In this document: in pieces, positions 19,894 to 27,876 of the stretch
How positions within the stretch are numbered: the stretch's first letter is position 1
Layout: each line of letters starts with the position of its first letter
DNA from: Acidobacteriaceae bacterium
GTDB lineage: Bacteria > Acidobacteriota > Terriglobia > Bryobacterales > Bryobacteraceae
Direction: 5' to 3'
Length of the DNA: 56,111 nt
NCBI GenBank assembly: GCA_019244055.1
Contig: JAFATG010000179.1
Span: 1-56,111, forward strand
Position numbers and translations under genes: made by a program
Notes under the pieces: model-generated
Told to the model about the DNA's origin: nothing
Seen by the model: only the letters and a program-made list of their open reading frames with translations
The model's database searches: none

Positions 19894-20123
19894 TCTGATC
19901 CGCCGTGCTTCCCACGGCGAGCCTCAATGCGATACGCCGCCCACAGGCACAGCGGTGTCAGCGCGATCCACGACAGTAACCAGAAAAGGTTGAAGGGCAT
20001 GCCGAAGAGCATGGGATCGATACGGTCCCAGAGCGGCACCGAGAAGCACAAAGCGCCGAAGGGGACCAGGCCCCAGAGAAGCGCGCCACGCGATGGTTTT
20101 CTCGCCGGTGTGGCCGGTATCAT
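19890..20123 (-). CDS. DUF3311 small membrane protein, symporter partner
   Basis: The 77-residue product has two hydrophobic helices (ALLWGLVPFGALCFSVPLWD and FNLFWLLSWIALTPLCLWAA) with the P-L-W-D-R and G-x-P-x-x-x-F-W motifs of DUF3311, and a basic tail. It overlaps the start of the SSS symporter gene by four bases, so the two are translationally coupled. DUF3311 proteins are regularly encoded with SSS symporters; they probably help assembly or activity. No clear ribosome site precedes the ATG. Confidence 0.8.
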   Translation of the reverse strand: MIPATPARKPSRGALLWGLVPFGALCFSVPLWDRIDPMLFGMPFNLFWLLSWIALTPLCLWAAYRIEARRGKHGGSE

Positions 20124-20142
20124 GACCGCGCAAAGCGAAACC

Positions 20143-20201
20143 GATACCCCGGTATCATCCGCATCCTCTTGTATTCCGGTAAGTCTGTTTAGAATACACG
20201 A
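20143..20201. promoter_or_regulatory. Two inverted repeats upstream of the symporter operon
   Basis: GATACC (20143-20148) and GGTATC (20151-20156) are perfect arms around two bases. Further out, TCTTGTATTC (20167-20176) and GAATACACGA (20192-20201) are complementary at nine of ten positions around a 15-base spacer. They lie 20-80 bases before the DUF3311 start on the coding strand and may be regulator sites. The remainder of 20124-20320 shows no gene. Confidence 0.4.
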
Positions 20202-20320
20202 GAATGGTTCTGACTTAAATACATCGATAGGCTTACGAAGGTACTAGGACGGCTTCCAGTAGCGGAGACGCGCGTAGGATTAAGGACGACCGAGGTTGGC
20301 TCGTAGAGGTCGAGCGTTAT

Positions 20321-23300
20321 TCAAAATGAGAACTTCGCGCCGAGCTGAATCAGCCGAGGCGGTAGCCGATCACTGCTGATGGTACCGAAGTTAGAATCTC
20401 CGAGCGAGTTGTTCGGATTGCTGAAATGCGGATTGTTGAATAGGTTGAAGAAGTCCGCCTCCAGCCTGAACTGCATCCGCTCGCGTATCGGGGTGTTTTT
20501 GGCGATAGAGAAATCCCAATTTTGTATGCCCGGCCCGCGGACATGCGCGTACACACCGGTGTTGCCGAACGTGTACGCTGGGGGGGCGGCGAAGCAGCTC
20601 GTATCGAACCACTCTGAAACCGTCTTCGGCATGGGTATGTTGGAGCATACAGCGTCCACCGGATTGCTGTAGCCGTTGTTATTGAGTAAATTATTGGCAA
20701 CAGTGAGCTGCATAGGCTGGCCGGCCTGGAAAGTGGTAATTCCGTTCAGCGACCATCCACTCACGACAGAACTAACGAAGCCCGAGGAATTCCCCAGGAG
20801 GCGTTTGCCTTTCCCGAAAGGCAGGTCGTAGTTGTAGGTAATCACGAGGTTCTGTGGAATATCGACTAACTTAAACCCGCTGCTAAGTCCATAATTCAGA
20901 GCGTCGTTATAGGGGTAGACGAGATTGTTCGTGTTGTCCATGGTTTTGGACCAGGTGTAAGCAACAAGAAAAGACAACCCGTAGCTGTATCGCTTCTCCG
21001 CCTGAATCTGCAGGGCATTGTAATGGGAAGTGCCATCACCGTTTCGCTGGTCGATAGTAGGAATGTTTGGCGCGACCGAATAATAAGGTAGCCGCGGATT
21101 AATCGGTCCGGGACCCGGCAGACTCTGATTCAATTGGAGGTCTCGATAGAGATGCAGCCCGTGGGTCCCTACATATGCGACAGTTAGAGCCATATTCCCT
21201 GGTAGCTGGCGCTGTACGCTGAAGTTCCAGACCTGTGCTTCATCCTGCTTGAAGTTACTCGCGACGAAGAACACGCCAAAGCCGGGAGGAGGAACAAGCG
21301 TTCCGCCCGGCGTATACGGCACGTCAATTGGTGCGATCAGACCGTCGCGGCTCAAACTCCAGAATGGACTGAACGGTGTGGGAGTAGTGAATTGGGAAAT
21401 GGTGAAGAAGGGATAGTTCCGCTCAAGAGTCCCTCCGTTTGCTCCGAAATTATCGGGAAAGTAGCTGATGCCAAACGCGCCTCTAACTGCCGTTTTCCCG
21501 TTATCCGGCGAGTAGGCGAACCCGGCCCTCGGCCCCCAGTTGCGGTAATTAGTGTTGACACTCGGAGGCCGATTCTTAGATGACGCTACATCGATCAGAC
21601 CGGTACCCGGTGAGAAGTTTGACTGCCGGTTGAACTTTTCCACTGGCGTTGTGAAAAGATCCCATCGGAGTCCCAAATTCAGGGTGAGATTGTTCGATAC
21701 ACGATAATCATCCTGAACATAGAACCCATCAGACCACATGCGCACGGCAGGCACAGTATTCACAAAGTCGCGGATGACCTGATTCGGATATCCCAGTAGA
21801 AAACTAGCGTAGGAATTCCCGGTTCCCGCCGCGCCGGCATTACTCGTGTAATTAGCATTGAAATTGAAGATGCCGCGCGGGTCGTCTTGCGAATTTGTCA
21901 GAGTCGACTGCATCTGCTGTATGTCAGCCCCGAATTTCAGGTTGTGCTTACCTTTGACCCACGTTAAGCCATCGCTGTATTCGAAGATATTGGCGATTCG
22001 CTTCGCATCTGTCCAGCCGGGATCTCCGGTCAGTCCCGGGCCGCCGGAAACGGCGAAGCCTGAGATGTTGAATTGAGCAATACCGGATGTATAAGCCAGG
22101 CCGGGGATGTTGCCGTTAGGGATACCGAGGTTATTGTTTTCGTTGACACCGTACGAGTTCGCGGTATCCACTACATTGAAACGATTGAATCCGATTCGTA
22201 ATTCGTTGACCATCATCGCCGAAATGGTGCGGTCCCAACCGATTACCGCATTCTGGTTTAGCGCGACTGAGTTGGGGCCACCGAACATGAAGATGTTCGC
22301 TGGGGAAGGCTGATTGTACGTTTTGTGTGCTGCAGACTCTCGCCCGAATACATGATCTTTGTCCGTTGCCTGCCAGTCGATCTTAATGTCCCCTTGCGGC
22401 GCGTTGATCGTGTTCACGGTGTTGTCGACGTAGTTGTTAGCGTAGCCAGGAAGGTTCGGCAGTGGAAATATGTTCTGAACTTTCTGGGCGACCGGGTCCA
22501 TGCGAGCCGTAGGAATCGTGTTATTGGGGAAGGGCAAACCGGAAAGCGGATCATAGATTGTCCCCTGGCCTCCGCCGGTGAGCACACCTTGACGTTGTAG
22601 GGCTGTGGGAACGGTAAGTGTGTTCGTCTGCCCTTGATGCGCGATCAGTTGCTGATAGTCTCCAAAGAAAAAGAGCTTGTTTTTGATGATCCGGCCACCG
22701 AGCATTCCCCCGAACTGATTGGACTTGTATGGTGACCTGGACGTCGCGAAAAAGTCGCGGGCATTTAGAGCGTCGTTGCGGAGAAAGTCGAAAACCTCTC
22801 CGTGGAGGGAGTTCGTTCCGGATTTGATGGACAGATTGATAATGGCGCCACCGAAGGAACCATATTCGGCATTGGGATTGCTAGTCTCAACCTTGAAAGA
22901 GTTCACGGAATCGAGTGGCGGAGAAATGCTGATGAACGCGTTGAGTGGTTCGGTGTTATGAACTCCGTCGACCATGTAGTAGTTCCCGGACCAGGGTAGT
23001 CCGTTGACGACAGCCTGGGTAGGAGTGAGCGCGCCGGCTGCGGAAGGGTTCTCGGCGAAGTCGCTCCATCCGGCCTGAACCGTGCCAGGGACGATGGTCA
23101 CCAGTTGCTCGAATAAGCGCCCGTTCAGCGGCAACGCTTCGATTTGCTGAGCTTCAACGACATGACCCAGATCCGACGTGGTGCTCTGTATAAGCGGCGC
23201 CTCCCCGGTTACGACGATCTGTTGCGAGGTCTGGCCGGGCGAGAGGCTGAAGTCCACGCGGGTGGTCTGCTCTACTTGCACGATGCTGCCTTCGGCCACA

Positions 23301-23614
23301 GCGGTCGAAAAACCTTGCGATTGCGCCGTGATTTTGTAGGTTCCAGGTGCGAGATTCGGTATGGTGTAGTCGCCCGAACCGTTACAGACGGTGGATTGGG
23401 CAATACCGGTATTGGTATTGGTGGCAGTTACGGTAGCGCCAGGAACGACCGCCCCGCTGGCATCTCTGACTGTTCCGACCACCGTTCCGGTGATTGCTTG
23501 GGCGAGTAAATTGCTTGAGAAAACGGCGAGCAGCGCAAGCAGTAGAAGGCAGCCGATCCCTATCGGAGATTCTTTATCGCAAATCGTACGCGGAAAAATA
23601 GTGCGTGTTGACAT
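20321..23614 (-). CDS. TonB-dependent receptor, Oar-like, with carboxypeptidase-regulatory N-terminus
   Basis: I start at the ATG at 23614 (1097 residues), because an AGGAGG site lies five bases upstream; the longer frame has none. A signal peptide (hydrophobic LLLLALLAVFSSNLLAQ) is followed by a carboxypeptidase-regulatory (CarboxypepD) domain at about 40-125 (ITGTVVGTVRDASGAVVPGA). A plug domain with VVEAQQIEALPLNGR comes next, then a long beta barrel ending in an aromatic Phe (LGAKFSF). This Oar-like architecture is typical of Acidobacteriota and imports large substrates such as glycans or peptides across the outer membrane. Operator-like 11-mers lie upstream, and the adjacent regulator gene points the same way. 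Confidence 0.93.
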   Translation of the reverse strand: MSTRTIFPRTICDKESPIGIGCLLLLALLAVFSSNLLAQAITGTVVGTVRDASGAVVPGATVTATNTNTGIAQSTVCNGSGDYTIPNLAPGTYKITAQSQGFSTAVAEGSIVQVEQTTRVDFSLSPGQTSQQIVVTGEAPLIQSTTSDLGHVVEAQQIEALPLNGRLFEQLVTIVPGTVQAGWSDFAENPSAAGALTPTQAVVNGLPWSGNYYMVDGVHNTEPLNAFISISPPLDSVNSFKVETSNPNAEYGSFGGAIINLSIKSGTNSLHGEVFDFLRNDALNARDFFATSRSPYKSNQFGGMLGGRIIKNKLFFFGDYQQLIAHQGQTNTLTVPTALQRQGVLTGGGQGTIYDPLSGLPFPNNTIPTARMDPVAQKVQNIFPLPNLPGYANNYVDNTVNTINAPQGDIKIDWQATDKDHVFGRESAAHKTYNQPSPANIFMFGGPNSVALNQNAVIGWDRTISAMMVNELRIGFNRFNVVDTANSYGVNENNNLGIPNGNIPGLAYTSGIAQFNISGFAVSGGPGLTGDPGWTDAKRIANIFEYSDGLTWVKGKHNLKFGADIQQMQSTLTNSQDDPRGIFNFNANYTSNAGAAGTGNSYASFLLGYPNQVIRDFVNTVPAVRMWSDGFYVQDDYRVSNNLTLNLGLRWDLFTTPVEKFNRQSNFSPGTGLIDVASSKNRPPSVNTNYRNWGPRAGFAYSPDNGKTAVRGAFGISYFPDNFGANGGTLERNYPFFTISQFTTPTPFSPFWSLSRDGLIAPIDVPYTPGGTLVPPPGFGVFFVASNFKQDEAQVWNFSVQRQLPGNMALTVAYVGTHGLHLYRDLQLNQSLPGPGPINPRLPYYSVAPNIPTIDQRNGDGTSHYNALQIQAEKRYSYGLSFLVAYTWSKTMDNTNNLVYPYNDALNYGLSSGFKLVDIPQNLVITYNYDLPFGKGKRLLGNSSGFVSSVVSGWSLNGITTFQAGQPMQLTVANNLLNNNGYSNPVDAVCSNIPMPKTVSEWFDTSCFAAPPAYTFGNTGVYAHVRGPGIQNWDFSIAKNTPIRERMQFRLEADFFNLFNNPHFSNPNNSLGDSNFGTISSDRLPPRLIQLGAKFSF

Positions 23615-23662
23615 GAACACCTCCTGATAATTCTGTTGGGCAGACAACAGCATCAGCGAAAC

Positions 23663-23673
23663 TTGACCGTCCA
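23663..23673. promoter_or_regulatory. 11-bp operator-like site ahead of the TonB-dependent receptor
   Basis: TTGACCGTCCA differs by one base from the reverse complement of TTGACGGTCAA, the site found in the divergent promoter at 25778-25788. It lies about 50 bases before the receptor start codon. A single match of this length could occur by chance, but its position with two more sites near 23765 supports it. Confidence 0.4.
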
Positions 23674-23753
23674 CATCCCAAGCGACAGACCTAAAAAGCT
23701 CCGCTTGTAGGATGGACCCCTTGGCCGCAATTACAGCACCGGGAGGGCTGGGC

Positions 23754-23786
23754 TTCAACGTGAATTAACGGTGAACTTTCGGTTAC
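23754..23786. promoter_or_regulatory. Three abutting 11-bp units upstream of the TonB-dependent receptor
   Basis: TTCAACGTGAA (23754-23764), TTAACGGTGAA (23765-23775) and CTTTCGGTTAC (23776-23786) follow each other without gaps. The middle unit differs by one base from TTAACGGTTAA at 25767-25777. The outer two are weaker. An 11-base head-to-tail register is what OmpR/PhoB-type winged helices use, which fits the DNA-binding domain encoded next door. Confidence 0.5.
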
Positions 23787-25687
23787 TTCAGGGTCAGTTT
23801 AGCTGTCCGCACTTGGCCAGGTTGCACGCGAACGGAGGCGATGGCCACCAGTTGATGATTGAGACGTTGCTCGATGGCAACCCGGACTGGGGTGCCGTCG
23901 ATGAGAATGCAGGGGTTCGAGTTCGCGGCAGTGATGGTAAACGCGGCGTTCCATTGGAAAGCCGGCCCGGTCTGATTTGTGATGGTTGTGTCCGTCGTTC
24001 CGCGGTGTGTGACTGCTATTTCGTTTTTTAGAATTGGCACTCGCTGGAGTTCTAGCCACGTCAGACCCGCTGGCAATCTGGATAGTGTCTCGACAGTATT
24101 CTGTCGGGCATCAGGTGAAATCCCCGCGAGACCGGTTGCCGTAGCGCCTACCACCGCGAACACGACTTCCGGCATGCCGCGGCTGCGGAAATTGGGATCC
24201 GCAAGTTGTAACAGAAATCGATAAGCCGACTCATTCCTCCCGTATTGAAAGAGAACTTCCGGGAAGTACGAGAGCTTCTGATCAAAACGAGGAAGATTCT
24301 TTTCCAGGGAGTCGAGTGCGGCCTCGGTTTTAACGCCATCTTCAGGAAGACCCGAAAGCAGCGCGAAAACGTTTGTTTCCGCCAGATACCCGGGATAGAA
24401 TCTGCGACCGGCCAGCATCATCGAATAGTGCCGGTTGTGAACCGGATCCCACCAATCTGTGTTATAGCGAACCCGCAGACTCTGGGCTTTGCTACGGTAC
24501 TCGCGAGCAAGCTCCTGGGACAGACTTCCCTGCGTTCCTTTATGCTGCTGAATCGAGGCGTAGGCGAGATATCCGCGATACTCAGCCGCAATCAGATCGG
24601 CGCCGATCAACAGCTTAGGTTGCTCCTGATAATAAGATGCAATTCCTCTGGGCCGGACCTCGGGACTGCTTTCCATGATCTCGCCATGATCACGGGTCCA
24701 AGCAGAGACGTAATCTGTCACGGTACGGTCGTAAAAGTTCGAGAAGACCGAATCAAAGTACGTCTCGTCGCCTGTCCACAGGAACTGGCGGTAAGCTGCT
24801 TGCATTACGTCGAAGTTGGCAGGGAGGCAGTACCAGAAGTGCCGATCGTCCTGATAATCGATGGGAGCGGGGAAACCGTCCTTATTAATCTCCCAAAATC
24901 CACACCAATCGCGGCTGGCCGAAATGCTGGCCGCAAAGTGCCGAAGCATGTTGCGCGTGTGATTCGTTAACCCCAGGACAGCCGCGCCCGTACTCTGATG
25001 CGACACGTCGCGCATGCAAAACGCGTAGCGATTGCCGGCCGTGCTTTCATACCAGTCGCCGACGGGATCTCCCGTGTGCGCGTATTCCAATGCACGTCCC
25101 TTCGCCCAGTCGAAGCTTCTTACAAGAGTGGGATCCGACGACTGCAGGGTAACGGTTCCTGCGAGATGAACTGCCGGAGCGGTGGGTGGGACTTGCTCGA
25201 ACTTAGTTCGGGTGATTCGCCAGGCGACGCCTGTCAGGACAACACAGAGCGCCCCGCTGAGCCATATGGTGAAGTTGCGACGTGCTGGTGGAGACGGGGG
25301 CGGGTCGGTGAGAACTAGTTGCTCGACCTGCTTCGCACGACGGCAGAACACCGGCAGATAAGAGCCCTTCGGAATTTCCAAAATAATGGGCTCATCGCTG
25401 CCTTCCGTTGCGAAATACCGCTCCAAGCGCTGGCGCAACACTCGCGCTTCCGTCCGGACAATGCTGTCTTCCCCGGTGTTATAGGCGGCTGGTCGTCCAA
25501 AAACCCGTTGACCAATGAAGCTCTCAGATATTTCGTGTGCCGCGTCCGCGAACTTCCTGTCGACTACGTATAAGAGAAAATCACGCAACCGGCTGGTGCG
25601 CTGAAATTCCTTACTGGCGAGAATTCTTTGGACGAGAGCGCGGCATTCCTGCTCCCAAATCTCACAGTCCACTACGGAATCGGCCAT
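23783..25687 (-). CDS. Transmembrane regulator: winged-helix domain, one helix, glycosidase-like outer domain
   Basis: Of 634 residues, about 10-117 form a winged-helix domain with the acidobacterial/rhizobial pattern: FLLYVVDRKF, then IGQRVFGRP, then a helix with EARVLRQRLERYF and the wing EIPKGSYLPVF. This matches the DNA-binding module of OmpR/CadC-like regulators. A Pro-rich segment and one membrane helix (about 139-158) follow. The rest should be extracytoplasmic and aligns along its length with the secreted protein at 25833, sharing GDPVG-W-Y-E, AFCMRDV-HQ, SRDWC and FWYCLPAN. It is therefore a CadC-style one-component sensor whose outer part derives from an enzyme-like six-hairpin fold. 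The gene is divergent from its paralogue and lies upstream of the receptor. Confidence 0.82.
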   Translation of the reverse strand: MADSVVDCEIWEQECRALVQRILASKEFQRTSRLRDFLLYVVDRKFADAAHEISESFIGQRVFGRPAAYNTGEDSIVRTEARVLRQRLERYFATEGSDEPIILEIPKGSYLPVFCRRAKQVEQLVLTDPPPSPPARRNFTIWLSGALCVVLTGVAWRITRTKFEQVPPTAPAVHLAGTVTLQSSDPTLVRSFDWAKGRALEYAHTGDPVGDWYESTAGNRYAFCMRDVSHQSTGAAVLGLTNHTRNMLRHFAASISASRDWCGFWEINKDGFPAPIDYQDDRHFWYCLPANFDVMQAAYRQFLWTGDETYFDSVFSNFYDRTVTDYVSAWTRDHGEIMESSPEVRPRGIASYYQEQPKLLIGADLIAAEYRGYLAYASIQQHKGTQGSLSQELAREYRSKAQSLRVRYNTDWWDPVHNRHYSMMLAGRRFYPGYLAETNVFALLSGLPEDGVKTEAALDSLEKNLPRFDQKLSYFPEVLFQYGRNESAYRFLLQLADPNFRSRGMPEVVFAVVGATATGLAGISPDARQNTVETLSRLPAGLTWLELQRVPILKNEIAVTHRGTTDTTITNQTGPAFQWNAAFTITAANSNPCILIDGTPVRVAIEQRLNHQLVAIASVRVQPGQVRTAKLTLK

Positions 25688-25766
25688 GATGCTAACCGAG
25701 CCGCACCAGTCGGCTCAGGGGATATTTGGATCTGCGAACGACTATAGGATAACCGATCTCGGACGA

Positions 25767-25788
25767 TTAACGGTTAATTGACGGTCAA
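25767..25788. promoter_or_regulatory. Two abutting 11-bp palindromes in the divergent promoter
   Basis: TTAACGGTTAA (25767-25777) and TTGACGGTCAA (25778-25788) are each palindromic around a central G and touch without a gap, giving an 11-base direct repeat. They lie between the regulator gene (start 25687, leftward) and the secreted glycosidase-like gene (start 25833, rightward), about 45 bases before the latter. Related sites occur upstream of the TonB-dependent receptor. Confidence 0.6.
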
Positions 25789-25832
25789 TTAGCCTTGCGG
25801 AGTTGCGCTTGTGATCACCTATTTTGAAACAG

Positions 25833-27353
25833 ATGCGGCTATTCATCCGGATCTGCCGCCGGGGGAGCGTCCACACTTGCCTGTTGATGCTCGCGGCGCT
25901 AGCGACGCAAAGCGCCCCGCCGGCGACGAGGGGCTCGGGGCTGACGCTGGATTCGTCAGACGCGCGGCTTGTACACGCCTTCGAGTGGGCGAAGCGGCAG
26001 GCATTGGCTTACGCCTTCGAGGGTGACCCGGTCGGACTATGGTATGAAGCCGCTCTCCCGGGGCGCGAGGCGTTCTGTATGCGAGATGTCGCTCATCAAG
26101 CGATGGGTGCCCATGCTCTAGGGCTGGCACCATACACGGCCAACATGCTGCGACGGTTTGCGCAGAATATATCAGAATCGAGGGACTGGTGCAGCTACTG
26201 GGAAATTGATCGGTATAATCGCCCTGCTCCGGTTGACTACAAGAACGACGGCGAATTCTGGTATTGCCTTCCCGCCAACTACGACGTTCTGGATTGTTGC
26301 TATCGAATGTATCTTTGGACTGGTGATGCTGCCTATATCGACGATCCGGTGTTCTTGAATTTCTATGACCGGACCATGACCGATTACGAAGAACGCTGGA
26401 GTCTGGACAGCACGCACGTCATGAGACGCAAGAGACTCATGAATATCCGCGGAGAATTTGCGCCGGATGATAAGTTTCAATTCTTCCGGGGAATCCCAAG
26501 TTACCAGGAGAGCGAACAGGGCTTTGTTGTGGGAGTGGACCTGCTGGCGACGCAGTACGCCGGGTATCTCGCGTATGCTGCGATTCAGGATAGCCGCCGC
26601 AATGATCGCCTGGCCCATACGTACGCCCAAAAGGCTTCGGTCGTGAAAGCGCTGATCAACGACACTTGGTGGAACGAAAACGAGAAGCAGTTCTATTCGC
26701 GGGTGAACAAGAACTATCAATTGGAAGGTCGAGATATTTCGGCGGTGCTATACCGCAACGCTGCAAATGACGGACCTAAATTGCAAGGCGCTGTGGACAA
26801 GTTGATCGCGCAGATTAAAAGCGTTCCTTCCTCCGCGGTGGAGGGCGAATCGCATAACCCAGAGATCTTGTATAGGTACGGAGTTCCTGATCTGGCTTAT
26901 TCGCAAATTATGGATCTCACTCGTGAAGACCGGGAACGCCGTGAGTATCCCGAAGTCTCTTACTCTGTGGTTGGAGCCATCGTCACAGGTTTAATGGGAA
27001 TCACGGTAGATGCGAAATGGTATGCACTTTCGGGCCGGGGTGATTTCGTAGATCGGATGATCAAGACCCTGCCGGAGCTCGGAAACATTGCCTGGGCTGA
27101 ACTCCGCAATTTGCCGGTACGCTCGAACGAAGTGAATGTTCGCCACGAGGGGATAAGCAAGACCGTTTTGACGAACCAAAAAGGGCCGACTCTAATCTGG
27201 AGGGCGGCATTTTCAGGTGCATTTACAAGCTTGCAAGTCAATGGTAAACCGATGCGGGCACAGCAAGAGAAAGGTCCCAGGAGCGGCGAGGTGTCGTACG
27301 TAGATCTGCCGGTCGCGCCCAGCACAACGGCGACCGTTGAGGTTCCAAACTGA
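25833..27353 (+). CDS. Secreted glycosidase-like (six-hairpin) protein, paralogue of the regulator's outer domain
   Basis: Using the ATG at 25833 (506 residues), the protein opens with a signal peptide (RLFIRICRRG, then a hydrophobic core through about residue 25). The mature part has DWC/W-rich motifs: GDPVGLWYEA, FCMRDVAHQAMG, SRDWCSYWEID, FWYCLPANYDV and YLWTGDAAY. Trp- and acid-rich repeats with R-D-x-x-H-Q recall (alpha/alpha)6 glycosidases acting on glycan ends, but no GH family can be named. The C-terminal 90 residues look like a beta-sandwich. Lacking the membrane helix of its paralogue, it is probably periplasmic or released. The 11-bp sites just upstream suggest control by the neighbouring regulator. 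Confidence 0.7.
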   Translation: MRLFIRICRRGSVHTCLLMLAALATQSAPPATRGSGLTLDSSDARLVHAFEWAKRQALAYAFEGDPVGLWYEAALPGREAFCMRDVAHQAMGAHALGLAPYTANMLRRFAQNISESRDWCSYWEIDRYNRPAPVDYKNDGEFWYCLPANYDVLDCCYRMYLWTGDAAYIDDPVFLNFYDRTMTDYEERWSLDSTHVMRRKRLMNIRGEFAPDDKFQFFRGIPSYQESEQGFVVGVDLLATQYAGYLAYAAIQDSRRNDRLAHTYAQKASVVKALINDTWWNENEKQFYSRVNKNYQLEGRDISAVLYRNAANDGPKLQGAVDKLIAQIKSVPSSAVEGESHNPEILYRYGVPDLAYSQIMDLTREDRERREYPEVSYSVVGAIVTGLMGITVDAKWYALSGRGDFVDRMIKTLPELGNIAWAELRNLPVRSNEVNVRHEGISKTVLTNQKGPTLIWRAAFSGAFTSLQVNGKPMRAQQEKGPRSGEVSYVDLPVAPSTTATVEVPN

Positions 27354-27357
27354 GAAT

Positions 27358-27429
27358 CCGCGCCTTGCCACGCGTATCACACTGTTCGAAGTTCCTGGCA
27401 TTCGCCGGCTCGCGATTTGGAGGGCGTAG
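27358..27429 (+). pseudogene. 3' relic of a second SDR gene
   Basis: Read in one frame from 27361, this stretch encodes R-L-A-T-R-I-T-L-F-E-V-P-G-I-R-R-L-A-I-W-R-A and a TAG stop. The last codons of the SDR gene at 17756 encode D-I-A-T-G-V-R-V-F-E-V-P-D-I-R-R-L-G-A-A-T-V and a stop. The relic starts right after the glycosidase-like stop codon, so the rest of this SDR copy is gone. It lies directly before the DUF4440 gene. Confidence 0.65.
27383..27412 (+). repeat. Right copy of the 30-bp direct repeat
   Basis: It matches 18369-18398 at 29 of 30 bases and lies inside the SDR relic. Together the two copies bracket the symporter-receptor-regulator-glycosidase block. Sequence to the right of each copy is unrelated. 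Confidence 0.75.
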
Positions 27430-27446
27430 CTATATATACTCCTCGC

Positions 27447-27875
27447 ATGTTCAGAAAATGGCCGGTCGCTTTGGCGCTGCTGATTAGCGCCGCCGCTGCA
27501 GGGCAGAATCCCCGCGATGAGCTTCAAAAGATGCTGGATGACCAGACTGCGGCGTGGAATCGCGGTGATCTCGTCGGCTTCATGCGCGCGTACTGGAACT
27601 CGCCCGACGTCACTTTCTTCTCTGGCGATACTATCGTCCAGGGTTGGCAGGCCACGCTGGACCGCTATCGCAAGAAATATCAAGCCGGGGGCCAAGAAAT
27701 GGGCCAGCTTCATTTCACTGATCAGAACATCGACATGCTCAGCCCGAATGCGGCCGTCTATACCGCCCGCTGGCATCTCGCAATGCCGGGTGGGCGTAAA
27801 TTGGAAGGACTCACCACCGTTCTTTGCAAGCGTATGAAGGATGGCTGGAAGATCGTGCACGACCATTCGTCGTAA
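27447..27875 (+). CDS. Secreted DUF4440 (SnoaL/NTF2-like) protein
   Basis: With the ATG at 27447 the product is 142 residues: a signal peptide (KWPVALALLISAAAAG) and one NTF2-like domain. The domain has DDQTAAWNRGDLVGFMRAYW, a central DVTFFSG strand, GRKLEGLTTVLCKR and the terminal GWKIVHDHSS. This is the DUF4440 pattern, a ligand-binding or catalytic cone fold of unknown substrate. A TATACT hexamer (27435-27440) lies just before the ATG with no ribosome site between them, so the mRNA may have almost no leader. The gene follows an SDR relic, suggesting it once formed a pair with that SDR. Confidence 0.8.
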   Translation: MFRKWPVALALLISAAAAGQNPRDELQKMLDDQTAAWNRGDLVGFMRAYWNSPDVTFFSGDTIVQGWQATLDRYRKKYQAGGQEMGQLHFTDQNIDMLSPNAAVYTARWHLAMPGGRKLEGLTTVLCKRMKDGWKIVHDHSS

Positions 27876-27876
27876 C

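Noticed and set aside
18845-19927. Leftward open frame of 360 codons
   Set aside because: It overlaps the symporter in another frame and has no membrane helices or motifs, while the symporter frame has both.
24245-24970. Rightward open frame inside the regulator gene
   Set aside because: Antisense shadow; the regulator frame shows conserved motifs shared with its paralogue.
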